Shown: piece after piece, positions 17,503 through 25,113 of the stretch
Numbering within the stretch: the first letter of the stretch is position 1
Layout of the letters: every line of letters starts with the position of its first letter
NCBI GenBank assembly: GCA_041691815.1
Contig: JBEPTZ010000034.1
Coordinates: forward strand, 1-36,896
Direction: 5' to 3'
Length of the DNA: 36,896 nt
From: 70-18 sp041691815
Lineage (GTDB): Bacteria > Pseudomonadota > Alphaproteobacteria > Acetobacterales > Acetobacteraceae
Translations under genes and position numbers: made by a program
Notes under the pieces: model-generated
Databases searched by the model: none
Told to the model about the DNA's origin: nothing
The model's input: only the letters and a program-made list of their open reading frames with translations

Positions 17503-17518
17503 ATAAAGATATGTTTAT
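17503..17518. promoter_or_regulatory. Palindromic operator candidate upstream of the metE leader
   Basis: ATAAAGATATGTTTAT is a 16-bp palindrome with 7 of 8 pairs matching, in an AT-rich island that stands out in this GC-rich DNA. It lies about 40 bases upstream of the riboswitch, next to a TTGACA hexamer on the minus strand (17497-17492). A/T-rich palindromes of this type are reported for ArsR-family SahR/SamR regulators of methionine-cycle genes in proteobacteria; assignment here rests on resemblance and location. Confidence 0.5.
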
Positions 17519-17576
17519 GTATATTGGATGCAGAGTTCACCGGACCGCGTGGTGCGCGGCGGACAGCCTGCCGGCG

Positions 17577-18026
17577 TCAGGCGTGCCGATGAGGGTCGGG
17601 AGCGGTATCCTGCGGGGCACCCGGGTCGGGGGCGCCATCGGCGAGGGCGGCGAAGCCGGCCTTCAGCGCCGTCTGGTCCTCTTCGGACAGGTCTTCCAGG
17701 CGCAGCAGTGCGTTGCGGGCGCCCTCGCTGGCACGGATCAACTCATCCAGCTTCAGTTGCAGCGCGGTCATGTCGCGGTTCTGGGTGTTCTGGATCAGGA
17801 ACACCATCAGGAAGGTGATAATGGTGGTGCCAGTGTTGATCACCAGTTGCCACGTGTCGGAGTAGTCGAACACTGGCCCGCTGACCACCCAGAGCAGGAT
17901 GACGGCGCAGGCGGCGGCGAAGGTGACGGGATGCCCGCTGGCCTTGGAGGTGAACTGCGCTGCGCGATTGAAGGCTTCGGCAAACGGATGCGCCCTGGTC
18001 TTTGCGGCGGCCGGCTGCTGGTCCAT
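17577..18026 (-). CDS. Low-affinity iron permease family protein
   Basis: A 149-residue membrane protein with two clear hydrophobic helices (FAAACAVILLWVVSG and TIITFLMVFLIQN) joined by FDYSDTWQLVINTGT, followed by NTQNRDMTALQLKLDELIRASEGARN. This is the signature of the bacterial low-affinity iron permease (Fet4-like) family. Bacterial members are short and their transport activity is poorly established. The C-terminal ~50 residues are hydrophilic and acidic. Start ATG 18026, with GGAAAC about 10 bases upstream. It diverges from the SDR gene at 18174, and its 3' end faces the metE upstream region. Family assignment is confident; iron transport is only inferred. Confidence 0.85.
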   Translation of the reverse strand: MDQQPAAAKTRAHPFAEAFNRAAQFTSKASGHPVTFAAACAVILLWVVSGPVFDYSDTWQLVINTGTTIITFLMVFLIQNTQNRDMTALQLKLDELIRASEGARNALLRLEDLSEEDQTALKAGFAALADGAPDPGAPQDTAPDPHRHA

Positions 18027-18173
18027 GCTGATGTTTCCGTGTGGATATGTTGCGTTCCTGTCAGCAGATGGGAGAACAGAATGCCCATTGCAAACTGTAT
18101 CACGAACAGGTGCTGGACTCGCCGCGGCACGCGCCGCAGAACTAGCCCAACCCCGCATCGAGAGGTTTGCCGC

Positions 18174-18983
18174 ATGTCCCCCTCCCCCGACTGGCTCGGC
18201 CTTGGCGGCAAGCTCTGCGTGGTGACCGGCGCCGGCGGCGGCATGGGGCGGGCGATCGCCGCTAGCCTGGCCGATGCCGGAGCGCGGCTGGTGCTGCTGG
18301 AGCGTGACGCCGGTTTGCTGGCGGCGGTCGCCGGCGAGGCGACACGGCCAGGCATCGCACCGCCGCTGGCGATCGGCTGCGATGTGTCCGACCCCGCCAG
18401 CGTCGCCGCCGCCGCCGCGCGCTGCCTGGCGGAGCGCGGGCCGGCCGAGGTTCTGGTGAACAATGCCGGGCTGCTGCGGCCGGGGCCGCTGGCGGACCTG
18501 ACGCTTGCCGACTGGAACGGGCTGCTGGCGATCAATCTCAGCGGCTATTTCCTCTGCGCCCAGGCGTTCGGCGCGCAGATGCGCGGGCGCGGCGGGGCGA
18601 TGGTGCATGTCGCCTCGATCGCCGCCAGCCACGCGCAGGGGTTCAGCGGCGCCTACAGCGTCAGCAAGGCCGGGGTGGTGATGCTGTCACGCCAGATCGC
18701 CACCGAATGGGGGCCGGACGGGGTGCGCAGCAACGTGGTCAGCCCCGGCATGGTGGAAACCCCGATGAGTGCGGCGTTCTACGTGGCGCCGGGGGTGCGC
18801 GAGCGGCGCAGCGCGGTGGTGCCACGCGGACGGATCGGCACGCCGCAGGATATCGCCGACGCGGTGCTGTTCCTGGCCAGCGCCCGGGCGGATTACGTCA
18901 GCGGCGACGAGATCGTGGTGGATGGCGGGTTCACCCGCGGGATCATGAACCTGGTGCCGCGGCCGGGGCATGACAGGAAATAA
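18174..18983 (+). CDS. Short-chain dehydrogenase/reductase
   Basis: A 269-residue classical SDR: TGAGGGMG cofactor loop, NNAG, ASIAAS serine, YSVSK Tyr/Lys, PGMVETPM after the active site and C-terminal VDGG. GAGAGG lies 8 bases before ATG 18174. It stands alone on the plus strand, divergent from the iron-permease-family gene. The TAA stop is 3 bases before hairpin 1 of repeat copy B, which separates it from the convergent quinate/shikimate operon. It may serve that pathway (an alcohol or cyclitol dehydrogenase), but nothing in the sequence shows the substrate. Confidence 0.85.
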   Translation: MSPSPDWLGLGGKLCVVTGAGGGMGRAIAASLADAGARLVLLERDAGLLAAVAGEATRPGIAPPLAIGCDVSDPASVAAAAARCLAERGPAEVLVNNAGLLRPGPLADLTLADWNGLLAINLSGYFLCAQAFGAQMRGRGGAMVHVASIAASHAQGFSGAYSVSKAGVVMLSRQIATEWGPDGVRSNVVSPGMVETPMSAAFYVAPGVRERRSAVVPRGRIGTPQDIADAVLFLASARADYVSGDEIVVDGGFTRGIMNLVPRPGHDRK

Positions 18984-18984
18984 A

Positions 18985-19112
18985 GTCTTCTTTTTGTGAA
19001 CAAAAAGAAGCAAAAAAACTTTCTATCCATTTTGGAGACTCCGGAATCTCCCGCGCCCCGCTGTTGCAAGGCGGATAGAAGTTTTTTGGTTCTTTTTTTC
19101 AAAAAAGAACCC
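18985..19112. repeat. Intergenic triple-hairpin element, copy B (bidirectional terminator)
   Basis: Hairpin 1 is identical to the other copies (arms 18987-18996 and 19001-19010). The central stem pairs the left A tract plus CTTTCTATCC with GGATAGAAG plus T6 on the right. Hairpin 2 is GGTTCTTTTTT (19088-19098) with AAAAAAGAACC (19101-19111); compared with copies A and D its outer pairs are changed on both arms, so pairing is kept. It sits between the convergent SDR and aroE-like genes. Confidence 0.8.
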
Positions 19113-19943
19113 TTACTTTAGTTTCGCTGTCGCCCTCAATTGCTCAGGCGTGGCGCTACCCAGTCCGAAGAACTCCAGATAGGCCGGGATCATCTCGAAC
19201 AACATATCGGTGCCCGGCTGCACCTTGCAGTTGCGTGCCTGGGCGGCGCGCAGCAATGGAGTGAAGGTTTCGCGCATCACCACGTCAGCCACGAAGCTGC
19301 CGGCGGTCAGGCGTTCGGGGTCCAGGGGCAGCTTGTCGCCCTCGTTCATGCCGAGCGGCGTGGCGTTGACCACGATGTCGTAGCCGGCGGGGTCGTGGGT
19401 GCCGGTGGCGAGGGCGAGCGCCGGGAAGTGGCGGGCGAGGCGGGCGGCGAGGGCCTCGGCGGCGGCCGGGGCGAGGTCGAACAGGCCGAGGGCGCCGATG
19501 CCGGCTTCGGCCAGCGAGGCGGCGATGGCCGAGCCGACGCCGCCGCTGCCGATCACCAGCGCGCGGGCGCCGGCGGCGCTGCGGCCTTTGCGCTGCATGC
19601 CGCGCACGAAGCCGCTGCCGTCGAACATGTCGCCGGTGAGGCTGCCGTCGGGCTCGCGGCGGATGGCGTTGCAGGCGCCGGCGATCTGCGCGGTGCGGCT
19701 AAGGCGGTCCAGCATGCCGGCGGTGGTGATCTTGTGCGGCATGGTGACCAGCGCGCCGATGATGTTGGTGAGGGTGAACAGCGGGCGCAGGCACGCGGCG
19801 TAATCGGCCGATTGCAGGCCCATCGGCACCACGATGGCGTCGATGCCCTGGGCGGCAAACCAGGGGTTGTAGATCATCGGCGCCTTGAACAGCGCGGTGG
19901 GGTAGCCGAGATGGGCGATCAGGCGGGTGGTGCCGGTGATCAT
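19113..19943 (-). CDS. Shikimate dehydrogenase family protein, probably catabolic
   Basis: A 276-residue AroE-fold protein. The catalytic Lys is in TMPHK (Lys71), the Asp in GDMFDG (Asp108) and the cofactor loop is GSGGVGSA. The N-terminal substrate motif, normally S-x-S-P-x-x-H-N in biosynthetic AroE, reads FKAPMIYN (residues 19-26), so both carboxylate-binding serines are absent. That points to a quinate/shikimate-type or otherwise altered dehydrogenase rather than the biosynthetic enzyme. It begins 2 bases after the stop of the 3-dehydroshikimate dehydratase gene, so it is coupled to a degradative step. The transcript likely ends in repeat copy B, immediately downstream. Confidence 0.83.
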   Translation of the reverse strand: MITGTTRLIAHLGYPTALFKAPMIYNPWFAAQGIDAIVVPMGLQSADYAACLRPLFTLTNIIGALVTMPHKITTAGMLDRLSRTAQIAGACNAIRREPDGSLTGDMFDGSGFVRGMQRKGRSAAGARALVIGSGGVGSAIAASLAEAGIGALGLFDLAPAAAEALAARLARHFPALALATGTHDPAGYDIVVNATPLGMNEGDKLPLDPERLTAGSFVADVVMRETFTPLLRAAQARNCKVQPGTDMLFEMIPAYLEFFGLGSATPEQLRATAKLK

Positions 19944-19945
19944 CG

Positions 19946-21817
19946 CTATAGCGGCGCGGCCGCGACCGGGTGCAGCCGGGCCTGGGCGGCGGCGCGCACC
20001 GGGGTGTTGGCGGCGCCGAAGCCGGCATAGCCGCCGTCGCGCTGCACCGCCTCGAAGAAGAAGCGTTCGGCGAAGGCATCGGTGTAGAGGTGGCGGAAGC
20101 TGCCGCCCTCGTCCTGGTCGTAGAGCAGGCCGTGCGATTGCAGGCCGGCGAGGTCGGCGTCAGCCAGCGGCCAACGGGCGCCGAGGTCGTCGTAGTAGTT
20201 GGCCGGCATCGGCAGCAGCGGCGCGTGCGAGCGGCGCAGCGCCTCGGCGGTGCGGCAGAGGTCGGCGGTGGCCAGCGCTATGTGATGTACGCCAGCGCCG
20301 GCATAGGCGGAGATGAAGCGGCCGGTGGCGGTGGCGTGGCTCTCGGACGCGTTCAGCGCCAGGCGGACGGCGCCGTCCGGGCTGACCAGGGCGCGGCTGC
20401 GCACCAGGCCGAACGGGTCGGGGGTTTCCAGCTGCGGTTGCGGGGCGAGGCCGAACACCGCGCGCCAGAACAGCACGAAGCTGTCCATCCGGCCCTCCGG
20501 CACCGCCTGGACGATATGGTCGATGCCGAGCAGGCCGGCGCCGGTGTCATCGCCGGGGATCAGGTGGAAATCGTCGTGCCAGAACGGGTGGCCGCCCTGT
20601 TCCGGCGCCACCAGATAGATCAGCGTGCCGTCCGGCGCGCGAACCGCCGGGATGCGGCGCTCGCCGGCGCCGATCCGCTCCTGCCATTCCGGGCAGAGCA
20701 GGGTCCGGGCGCGGGCCAGGGTGCGGGCGGCGTCGTCCACCAGCAGCGCCATGGCGCAGACCGAGGGGCCGTGTAGCTGGAAATGCTCGGCGGCGGCGCT
20801 GTCCTGCTCGCTGTTCAGCACCAGGTTGATCTGGCCCTGGCGGTAGAGGTCGACCGCTTTGGAGCGGTGACGGCCGGCATGGCGGAAACCGAGGCTGCGC
20901 AGATAGCCGCCCAGCGCCTCGGTGGTGACGGCGTCGACGGCGAATTCCAGGAAGGCGACGCCGCCCAGGTGTGCAGGGGCCGGCAGTGCTGTGGGGCCGG
21001 TCGCCTCGGCTTCGGCCAGGATCAGCGAGCGCAGGCCGTCGCGCGCGATCATCCGGGCGGGGGCGGCGCGGAAATGGTCGTTGAATACCTCCAGCGACAG
21101 CGGGCCGCTGTAGCCGCTGGCCAGCACAGCGCGCAGGAAATCGGTCACCGGCAGGTCGCCCTGGCCGGGGAAGCTGCGGTAGTGGCGGCTCCAGGACAGC
21201 ACGTCCATGCTGAGCCGGGGCGCGTCGGCCAGTTGCACGTAGAAGATGCGCGCGCCCGGCAGGTCGGCGATGCCGGCGGGGTCGTCGCCCAGCGCCAGGG
21301 TGTGGAAGCTGTCGACGATCAGGCCGAGGGCGGCGTGGTCGGCCAGTTGCACGATGCGCCAGGCGTCGCGCCATCGCTGCACGTGGCGCCCCCAGCTTAG
21401 CGCCTCGTAGCCGATGCGCAGGCCGCGGCGGGCCGCGCATTCGGCCATTGCGGCGAGGTCGGCGGCGGCGCGGGCGTCGTCGGCCAGGGCGGCGGGGTGG
21501 GTGTTGCTGCAGACCAGCAACAGGTCGGTGCCGAGCGCCTGCATCACGTCGAACTTGCGTTCGGCGCGGTCCAGGTTGCGGCTGCGCTGCGGCTCCTCCA
21601 TCGCCTCGAAGTCGCGGAACGGCTGGTAGATGTCGATCCTGAGACCGAGATCGTCGGCGATGCGGCGAACCTCGGCGGGCGAGCCGTCGAAGCTCAGCAG
21701 GTCGCCTTCCATGATCTCGACGCCGTCGAACCCGGCGGCGGCAGCGGCTTCCAGCTTGTCCTGCAGGGTGCCGCTGAGCGCCACGGTAGCGATCGATTTG
21801 GGCCGCGGATGCAGCAT
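19946..21817 (-). CDS. quiC: 3-dehydroshikimate dehydratase (QuiC/QsuB type, TIM barrel plus HPPD-like domain)
   Basis: A 623-residue two-domain protein. Residues 1-280 form a sugar-phosphate-isomerase/AP-endonuclease-2-like TIM barrel with candidate metal ligands Glu138 (GYEALSWG), Asp169/His172 (DSFH) and Glu243 (SLEVFND). Residues ~285-623 resemble 4-hydroxyphenylpyruvate dioxygenase, with VOC-type ligands His434 (GIDHIV), His512 (GVHHIAL) and Glu589 (FFFEAV). This fusion is the bacterial 3-dehydroshikimate dehydratase that makes protocatechuate; the N-terminal barrel is the dehydratase and the role of the C-terminal domain is less clear. AAGGGGGG precedes ATG 21817. It lies between the Gfo/Idh/MocA and AroE-like genes, giving a quinate/shikimate degradation operon. 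Confidence 0.87.
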   Translation of the reverse strand: MLHPRPKSIATVALSGTLQDKLEAAAAAGFDGVEIMEGDLLSFDGSPAEVRRIADDLGLRIDIYQPFRDFEAMEEPQRSRNLDRAERKFDVMQALGTDLLLVCSNTHPAALADDARAAADLAAMAECAARRGLRIGYEALSWGRHVQRWRDAWRIVQLADHAALGLIVDSFHTLALGDDPAGIADLPGARIFYVQLADAPRLSMDVLSWSRHYRSFPGQGDLPVTDFLRAVLASGYSGPLSLEVFNDHFRAAPARMIARDGLRSLILAEAEATGPTALPAPAHLGGVAFLEFAVDAVTTEALGGYLRSLGFRHAGRHRSKAVDLYRQGQINLVLNSEQDSAAAEHFQLHGPSVCAMALLVDDAARTLARARTLLCPEWQERIGAGERRIPAVRAPDGTLIYLVAPEQGGHPFWHDDFHLIPGDDTGAGLLGIDHIVQAVPEGRMDSFVLFWRAVFGLAPQPQLETPDPFGLVRSRALVSPDGAVRLALNASESHATATGRFISAYAGAGVHHIALATADLCRTAEALRRSHAPLLPMPANYYDDLGARWPLADADLAGLQSHGLLYDQDEGGSFRHLYTDAFAERFFFEAVQRDGGYAGFGAANTPVRAAAQARLHPVAAAPL

Positions 21818-21843
21818 GGCGGCGCCCCCCTTGGGTGCAGGTT

Positions 21844-22884
21844 TCAGGCGATGGCGACGGTCTGGCCGGTGGCGGCGGCCTGGTGGATGGCGGCCACCAC
21901 CTTCAGGGTATTTAGGCCCTCGCGGCCGGAGACGACAGGGGGTTGCGTGCCGCGGATCACCGCGGCGAAGTTGCGCAACTGCAACGCCAGCGGATGGCCT
22001 TGGGGGGTGGGCAGGCGTTCCGCGCCGATCGGGGTCATCCAGTCCGGCGTGCCGGTGTGCGACCAAAGGTCGAGATAGGGCAGGCTCAGCGAACCCTGGG
22101 TGCCGCCGAGCAGGATGCAGCTTTCCGCAGTTTGCGTGTAATCGGGGTTCTCGCCGACGGTCAGCTCCCAGCTCCACGGGGCGGCGATAGTGTCGGACAC
22201 GGTGATGGTGCCGAGCACGCCGCTTGCGAAGCGCAGCAGGATCGCCGCGGTGTCCTCCACCTGGTGGCCGCGCACGGCGTTGCTCTCCTCGGCCTGCACC
22301 GAGGCGACCTCGCCGCATAACGCGCGCAGCAGATCGACGTCATGGATGATGTTGGTCAGGATCGGGCCGGCGCCGGGGGCGCGGCGCCAGGCGGGGGCGA
22401 AATACGAAGCCGGCTTGTGGAACCAGCAGGTCGCGTGCACCGCCACCAGACGGCCGAGCCGCCCGGCCTCGATCGCCTGCTTCGCCTGACGCAGCAGCGG
22501 GTTGTGGCGGCGGTGATGGCCGATCAGCAGCTTCACGCCGGCCGCTTCCGCCGCGTCCACCAGCCGGGTAGCGCCTGGCACTTCGTCGGCGATCGGCTTC
22601 TCCACCAGCATCGGCAGGCCGGCGGCGACACATTGCAGCCCGAGTGCGACATGCGATTGCGTCGGGGTGGCGACGATCACCCCATCTGGCCGGTCGGCCG
22701 CCAGCAGGCTGGCCAGATCGGGGTGCCAAGGCACACCAAGCTCCGCCGCCCAGGCTCGCGCCGCCGGCATCGGGTCGACAATCGCCGCCAGCGCCAGCGC
22801 GCCGTCCGCCTGCATATGATGCACATGCTGGCGGCCGATGACCCCGGCGCCCAGCAAAGCCAGCCTGATCGCTTGTGTTGCCAT
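21844..22884 (-). CDS. Gfo/Idh/MocA-family oxidoreductase
   Basis: A 346-residue protein with the family's Rossmann domain (LALLGAGVIGRQHVHHM), the signature VEKPIADE containing the catalytic Lys, and a C-terminal alpha/beta substrate domain with IIHDVDLLRAL, where the HD pair matches the usual G-x-x-x-D-x-G/H site. Members oxidise or reduce sugars and cyclitols with NAD(P). It is the first gene of the minus-strand operon and is followed after 26 bases by quiC, so a cyclohexane-polyol such as quinate or shikimate is a reasonable substrate guess, not a demonstrated one. It diverges from the monooxygenase gene across 97 bases. Confidence 0.85.
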   Translation of the reverse strand: MATQAIRLALLGAGVIGRQHVHHMQADGALALAAIVDPMPAARAWAAELGVPWHPDLASLLAADRPDGVIVATPTQSHVALGLQCVAAGLPMLVEKPIADEVPGATRLVDAAEAAGVKLLIGHHRRHNPLLRQAKQAIEAGRLGRLVAVHATCWFHKPASYFAPAWRRAPGAGPILTNIIHDVDLLRALCGEVASVQAEESNAVRGHQVEDTAAILLRFASGVLGTITVSDTIAAPWSWELTVGENPDYTQTAESCILLGGTQGSLSLPYLDLWSHTGTPDWMTPIGAERLPTPQGHPLALQLRNFAAVIRGTQPPVVSGREGLNTLKVVAAIHQAAATGQTVAIA

Positions 22885-22981
22885 GCTTCACCCTCCAATT
22901 GATGCAAGTGTTGGCCAGCGCGTCGGCCGCGTCTACAGTCGGGCAGGAATACGGCATGCAGGCCAGAGGGCAGAGGACGCC

Positions 22982-25024
22982 ATGAACCATACCGCGAGCC
23001 GGGAGACGCTGCTGGCGCAGGCGAGCGAGCATTTCGACGTGCTGATCGTCGGCGCCGGCATCTCCGGCGTCGGCGGCGCCTACCATCTGACCCAACAGTG
23101 CCCGGACCAGAGTTTCGTGGTGCTGGAGTCGCAAGAGAGCTTCGGCGGCACCTGGCTCACCCATAAATACCCCGGCATCCGCTCGGACAGCGACCTGTAC
23201 ACCTTCGGCTACCGCTTCAAGCCCTGGGTCGGCGCGCCGATCGCCACCGCCGCGGAAATCCGCAAATACATGGGCGAGGTGATCGAGGACAACGATCTCG
23301 GCCGCCATATCCGCTACGGCTACCGCATCGAGCGGGCCAACTGGTCGAGCGCCGCCCGGCTATGGACCATCGAGGCGGTGCGCGGCGACACCGGCGAAGC
23401 CGCCCGCTTCACCGCCGGCTTCCTGTATATGTGCCAGGGCTACTATCGCCACAGCGAGGGCTACACCCCGGAATGGCCCGGCATAGCGGATTTCCACGGC
23501 CGCGTCGTGCATCCGCAGACCTGGCCCGCCGACCTCGATTATCGCGGCAAGCGGGTGGTGGTGATCGGCTCCGGCGCCACCGCCGCCACCGTGGTGCCGA
23601 ACATCGCCGATGACTGCGCCCATGTGACCATGCTGCAACGCACCCCCACCTTCTTCCGCGTCGGCCGCAACGCCATCGAGCTGGCGGACGAGTTGCGCAC
23701 CCTGCAGATCGACGAGACCTGGATTCACGAGATCGTCCGCAAGAAGATCCTCTACGAACAATCGGTGTTTACCAGCCGCAGCTTCTCCGAACCGGACAAG
23801 GTGAAGCAGGAGTTGCTGGCCGGTGCGCGGCATTATCTCGGGCCGGACTACGACATCGCCACCCATTTCACCCCCGCCTACCGGCCCTGGCGGCAGCGCA
23901 TCGCCTTCATCCCGGATGGCGACCTGTTCCAGGGTATCCATGACGGCAAGGCTTCCGTCGTTACCGACGAGATCGAGCGCTTCGTGCCGCAAGGCATCAG
24001 GCTCAAATCTGGCAAGCTGCTGGAAGCCGACATCATCGTCACCGCCACCGGCTTCCATCTCAACGTGCTGGGCGACATTGCCTTCGCGATCGACGGCAAG
24101 CCACTCGATTTCGCCGACACCGTCACCTATCGCGGCATGATGTTCACCGGCGTGCCGAACCTCGCCTGGGTGTTCGGCTATTTCCGCGCCAGCTGGACCC
24201 TGCGCTCCGACCTGGTCGGCGATTTCGTCTGCCGCCTGCTGCACCACATGCAGGCCAAAGGCGCCCGCCAGGTGAACGTCGCGCTGCGCCCGCAGGATGC
24301 CGATATGCCATTATTGCCGTGGATCGACCCGGAGAACTTCAACCCCGGCTACCTGATGCGCGGCATGCACCTGCTGCCCAAACGCGGCGACAACCCCGAA
24401 TGGGCGCATACCCAGGATTACTGGGCGGAAAAAGACGCGTTCCCGGCCATCGACCTCGATGACCCCGCCTTCATCTACGACGCCCCACAACCAGGAGGCA
24501 CCACCATGCCCAAGACCCTCGCAGACTTCGCCGCCGAATGTCACAGCGCGATTGCCGCCGATCCCGGCCCGGCCGGCCGCCAGAAAATCTGCGCCGTGGT
24601 GCAGGAGATGATCAACACCCCCGGCTTCGTCGACGCCTACATCAAGGAAGACGGGCCGGAGCGGCAAATCATCTACCAGGACAAGGATTTCGGCTTCTGC
24701 ATCCTGGCGCATAACTACCAGGGGGCGAAGGACAGCTCCCCGCACGACCACGGCCCCACCTGGGCGATCTACGCCCAGGCCACCGGCGAGACCATCATGA
24801 CCGACTGGGAGAAGCTGGAGGAGGCGACACCGGAAAAACCCGGCCGCGTGCGCGCCACCAAGGTCTACACGCTGACCCCAGGCATGGCCTACCTGTACAA
24901 CGAGGGCGAGTTGCACTCGCCGCGCCGCGAGGCCTCCACCCGGTTGATCAGGGTCGAGGGGCTGGATGTCAGCAAGATTCGCCGGCTGAAATATACTGCG
25001 GTGGAAGCAGCGGCGGCGAAGTAG
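22982..25024 (+). CDS. Baeyer-Villiger-type flavin monooxygenase fused to a cupin/CDO-like domain
   Basis: A 680-residue protein. Residues 1-~503 are a type I Baeyer-Villiger monooxygenase: FAD loop GAGISG (24-29), FGGTW, the fingerprint FHGRVVHPQTW (171-181) and NADPH loop GSGATA (196-201). Typical stand-alone homologues end near the FIYDAPQ seen here. The frame then runs without a stop into a ~172-residue domain (from Met509) resembling cysteine-dioxygenase-like cupins, with His588/His590 in SSPHDHGPTW and His645 in ELHSPR as likely metal ligands. AGAGG precedes ATG 22982. A second Shine-Dalgarno/ATG lies at the domain junction. BVMOs insert oxygen next to a ketone; the substrate is unknown. 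Copy C of the hairpin repeat starts 6 bases after the stop. Confidence 0.85.
   Translation: MNHTASRETLLAQASEHFDVLIVGAGISGVGGAYHLTQQCPDQSFVVLESQESFGGTWLTHKYPGIRSDSDLYTFGYRFKPWVGAPIATAAEIRKYMGEVIEDNDLGRHIRYGYRIERANWSSAARLWTIEAVRGDTGEAARFTAGFLYMCQGYYRHSEGYTPEWPGIADFHGRVVHPQTWPADLDYRGKRVVVIGSGATAATVVPNIADDCAHVTMLQRTPTFFRVGRNAIELADELRTLQIDETWIHEIVRKKILYEQSVFTSRSFSEPDKVKQELLAGARHYLGPDYDIATHFTPAYRPWRQRIAFIPDGDLFQGIHDGKASVVTDEIERFVPQGIRLKSGKLLEADIIVTATGFHLNVLGDIAFAIDGKPLDFADTVTYRGMMFTGVPNLAWVFGYFRASWTLRSDLVGDFVCRLLHHMQAKGARQVNVALRPQDADMPLLPWIDPENFNPGYLMRGMHLLPKRGDNPEWAHTQDYWAEKDAFPAIDLDDPAFIYDAPQPGGTTMPKTLADFAAECHSAIAADPGPAGRQKICAVVQEMINTPGFVDAYIKEDGPERQIIYQDKDFGFCILAHNYQGAKDSSPHDHGPTWAIYAQATGETIMTDWEKLEEATPEKPGRVRATKVYTLTPGMAYLYNEGELHSPRREASTRLIRVEGLDVSKIRRLKYTAVEAAAAK
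24493..24508 (+). promoter_or_regulatory. Internal Shine-Dalgarno and ATG at the monooxygenase-cupin junction
   Basis: AGGAGG (24493-24498) lies 7 bases before ATG 24506, in frame with the monooxygenase. In the fusion it is read as Gly-Gly in the linker. The spacing and perfect match are what a separate gene would have, so the cupin domain (24506-25024, 172 residues) may also be made on its own. Confidence 0.6.
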
Positions 25025-25028
25025 GGAA

Positions 25029-25104
25029 GTCTTCTTTTTGTGAACAAAAAGAAGCAAAAAAACTTCATCCCCTGGCGTATTGGACGCCAGGGGATGATCT
25101 TTTC
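25029..25104. terminator. Hairpin element copy C with a perfect bidirectional terminator stem
   Basis: Hairpin 1 (25031-25054) is identical to the other copies. The central stem here is a perfect 13-bp GC-rich one, CATCCCCTGGCGT (25066-25078) with ACGCCAGGGGATG (25084-25096). On the minus strand it is followed by AAG and T7, on the plus strand by ATCTTTT. Hairpin 2 is absent. It separates the convergent monooxygenase and small secreted-protein genes. Confidence 0.85.
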
Positions 25105-25113
25105 AGGCGCCCG

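Noticed and set aside
17292..18173. Upstream extension of the SDR at 18174 through the riboswitch and iron-permease region
   Set aside because: It is an open shadow frame; GAGAGG and ATG 18174 fit the family's N-terminus.
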